This document shows positions 4,478 to 5,652 of a DNA stretch of 5,652 nucleotides, in pieces (within the stretch, counting starts at the first letter, position 1; each line of letters opens with the position of its first letter). The translations under genes were made by a program, and so were the position numbers. Source of the DNA: Bacteroidota bacterium (GTDB lineage Bacteria; Bacteroidota; Bacteroidia; Chitinophagales; LD1); contig JAEYZB010000125.1 of assembly GCA_023428205.1 (NCBI GenBank), positions 1 to 5,652 on the forward strand. The letters run 5' to 3'. The notes below the pieces were generated by a model that was not told the origin of the DNA, made no database searches, and was given only the letters and a program-made list of their open reading frames with translations.

Positions 4478-5652
4478 ATGATTTTAAAAGAACTGAAACC
4501 AAGAAAGGCACTCAATAAAGCTTTTTTAAAAGTAAAACCCAACAGGATTGAAATTGAAAGTTTTAAGACCCATCTTATTACTTTACTTGATAGAACAAAT
4601 GAAACCGAAAGCGAAGAGTTTCATAAAAACTTGGTTTCCGACTTTCTTAAAGATACGTACTATAAACAAAACCATTTCATCAATACCAAAGGGCGCAATG
4701 ACCTTGTGATTCACAATGGACAAAATGCAAACGCGACTGTTGGCGTAATCATTGAAGCGAAAAAACCGACCAACAAAGCCGAGATGATTTCCACTAAAAA
4801 ACTGAATGCAAAAGCGTTTCAGGAATTGGTGTTGTATTATTTGCGTGAGAGAATTACACACAAAAATTTGGAAGTAAAACACTTGGTGGCGACCAACATC
4901 AATGAATGGTTCATTTTTGACGCTACACTATTCGACAGACTTTTTGCTCAAAACAAAAATTTGGTGAAACAATTCAACGACTTTGAAGGCGGTCGTTTGG
5001 CAGACACCAAAACAGATTTTTTCTACAAACAAATTGCAGAGCCGTTTATTGACAGCATCACTTCTGAAATAGAGTTTACTTACTTCAATATTCAAGATTT
5101 TCAAAAACCTTTACGCAATGTCGATAAAGCAGACGATAATTCACTGATTGCTTTATTCAAATTGTTATCGCCTGAGCATCTTCTAAAACTTCCGTTTACG
5201 AATGACAGCAACAGTTTGGATAAACGATTTTACAGCGAGTTGCTACACATTATCGGTTTGACAGAAACCAAAGAAGGAAGCAAAAAACTGATTGACCGAA
5301 ACAAGGAAGGGGAGCGAAACACCGGAAGTATTTTAGAGGATACCATTATTCAGCTCGATAGTTTGGATAAACTCAGCCGACTCGAAAAGCCCGCCCAATT
5401 TGGCAATACACAACAGGAACGGCTTTTTAATGTTGCTTTGGAACTTTCCATTACTTGGATAAACCGTATTTTGTTTTTGAAGTTATTGGAAGCCCAACTT
5501 ATCACCTATCACAAAGGCGACAAATCGTATTCGTTTCTAAATCTTGACAAAATCAAGAACTATGACGACCTGAACAGTTTGTTTTTTCAGGTGTTGGCTC
5601 GTAAGTATAGTGATAGAAACGATGATGTAAAAAAGGCGTTTGCAAAAGTCCC
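4478..5652 (+). CDS. Restriction-modification enzyme, type IIG-like, N-terminal part with PD-(D/E)xK nuclease motif
   Basis: The frame is open for 391 codons to the window edge, so only the N-terminal part is present. Residues 70-95 contain TKGRNDLVIHN and then VGVIIEAKKP: Asp75, Glu93 and Lys95 form a D-x17-E-x-K nuclease signature. FQELVLYYLRE (114-124) follows, as in the QxxxY helix of many such nucleases. Residues 315-341 (RLFNVALELSITWINRILFL and onward) resemble the helical linker that precedes the Eco57I/TaqI-type adenine methyltransferase domain in single-chain enzymes. From memory, related Bacteroidota proteins exceed 1,000 residues and end in a TaqI-like specificity domain; the methylase NPPY motif would lie beyond this window. 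Such enzymes cut unmethylated foreign DNA and methylate the host's. The ATG at 4478 is the only in-frame ATG after the stop at 4406-4408. It has no ribosome-binding site of its own, only an A-rich approach. Confidence 0.85.
   Translation, partial: MILKELKPRKALNKAFLKVKPNRIEIESFKTHLITLLDRTNETESEEFHKNLVSDFLKDTYYKQNHFINTKGRNDLVIHNGQNANATVGVIIEAKKPTNKAEMISTKKLNAKAFQELVLYYLRERITHKNLEVKHLVATNINEWFIFDATLFDRLFAQNKNLVKQFNDFEGGRLADTKTDFFYKQIAEPFIDSITSEIEFTYFNIQDFQKPLRNVDKADDNSLIALFKLLSPEHLLKLPFTNDSNSLDKRFYSELLHIIGLTETKEGSKKLIDRNKEGERNTGSILEDTIIQLDSLDKLSRLEKPAQFGNTQQERLFNVALELSITWINRILFLKLLEAQLITYHKGDKSYSFLNLDKIKNYDDLNSLFFQVLARKYSDRNDDVKKAFAKV

Noticed and set aside
4583..4882. Minus-strand 99-codon frame inside the restriction gene.
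   Set aside because: It is antisense to the PD-(D/E)xK region, whose plus-strand frame carries clear motifs.

Overview
The window reads as chromosomal DNA from a member of the Bacteroidota. The strongest evidence is the minus-strand trio rpmB, rpmG and a small DUF4295 protein, a gene order and protein family typical of that phylum. Further support comes from TAnnTTTG-like promoter boxes, A-rich start regions without Shine-Dalgarno sites, and moderately AT-rich DNA. I cannot place it below phylum level.

Layout. Positions 1-429 (+) hold the C-terminal end of an LTA-synthase/phosphoglycerol-transferase-type sulfatase-fold protein, followed by a terminator-like hairpin. Positions 518-1417 (+) encode a short Ppx/GppA phosphatase that starts with TTG. 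Converging on it is a minus-strand alkyltransferase-like (ATL) DNA-repair protein at 1539-1883. Next, all on the minus strand, is the ribosomal-protein operon rpmB (2383-2625), rpmG (2178-2366) and DUF4295 (2001-2168), closed by a clear intrinsic terminator at about 1946-1978. Upstream of it, also on the minus strand, is a single-chain iron-sulfur L-serine ammonia-lyase (2765-4204). After a 273-bp gene-free stretch, the plus strand carries the first 391 codons of a large restriction-modification protein (4478 to the window end) with an N-terminal PD-(D/E)xK nuclease signature.

The genes are mostly independent housekeeping units: envelope polymer synthesis, polyphosphate/ppGpp metabolism, alkylation-damage recognition, ribosome assembly and serine catabolism. 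A defence gene begins at the right edge. Apart from the ribosomal trio, each gene appears to have its own promoter.

The least explained structure lies in and around the intergenic DNA. A ~23-bp sequence, CTGCTCGTTTTTTTC followed by A/C-n-CCATTT, occurs four times: three times between genes and once inside the serine ammonia-lyase gene. Read on the opposite strand, every copy encodes Met-x-Glu-Lys-Asn-Glu-Gln from an ATG; the three intergenic copies stop after 9-13 codons. Two copies lie beside tracts of degenerate 7-bp repeats at gene ends. The region before the restriction gene also has a perfect TAnnTTTG box and an unusually strong Shine-Dalgarno site ahead of a 13-codon ORF. These are the items most worth a second look. 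No CRISPR array, tRNA, rRNA or complete insertion sequence was seen.
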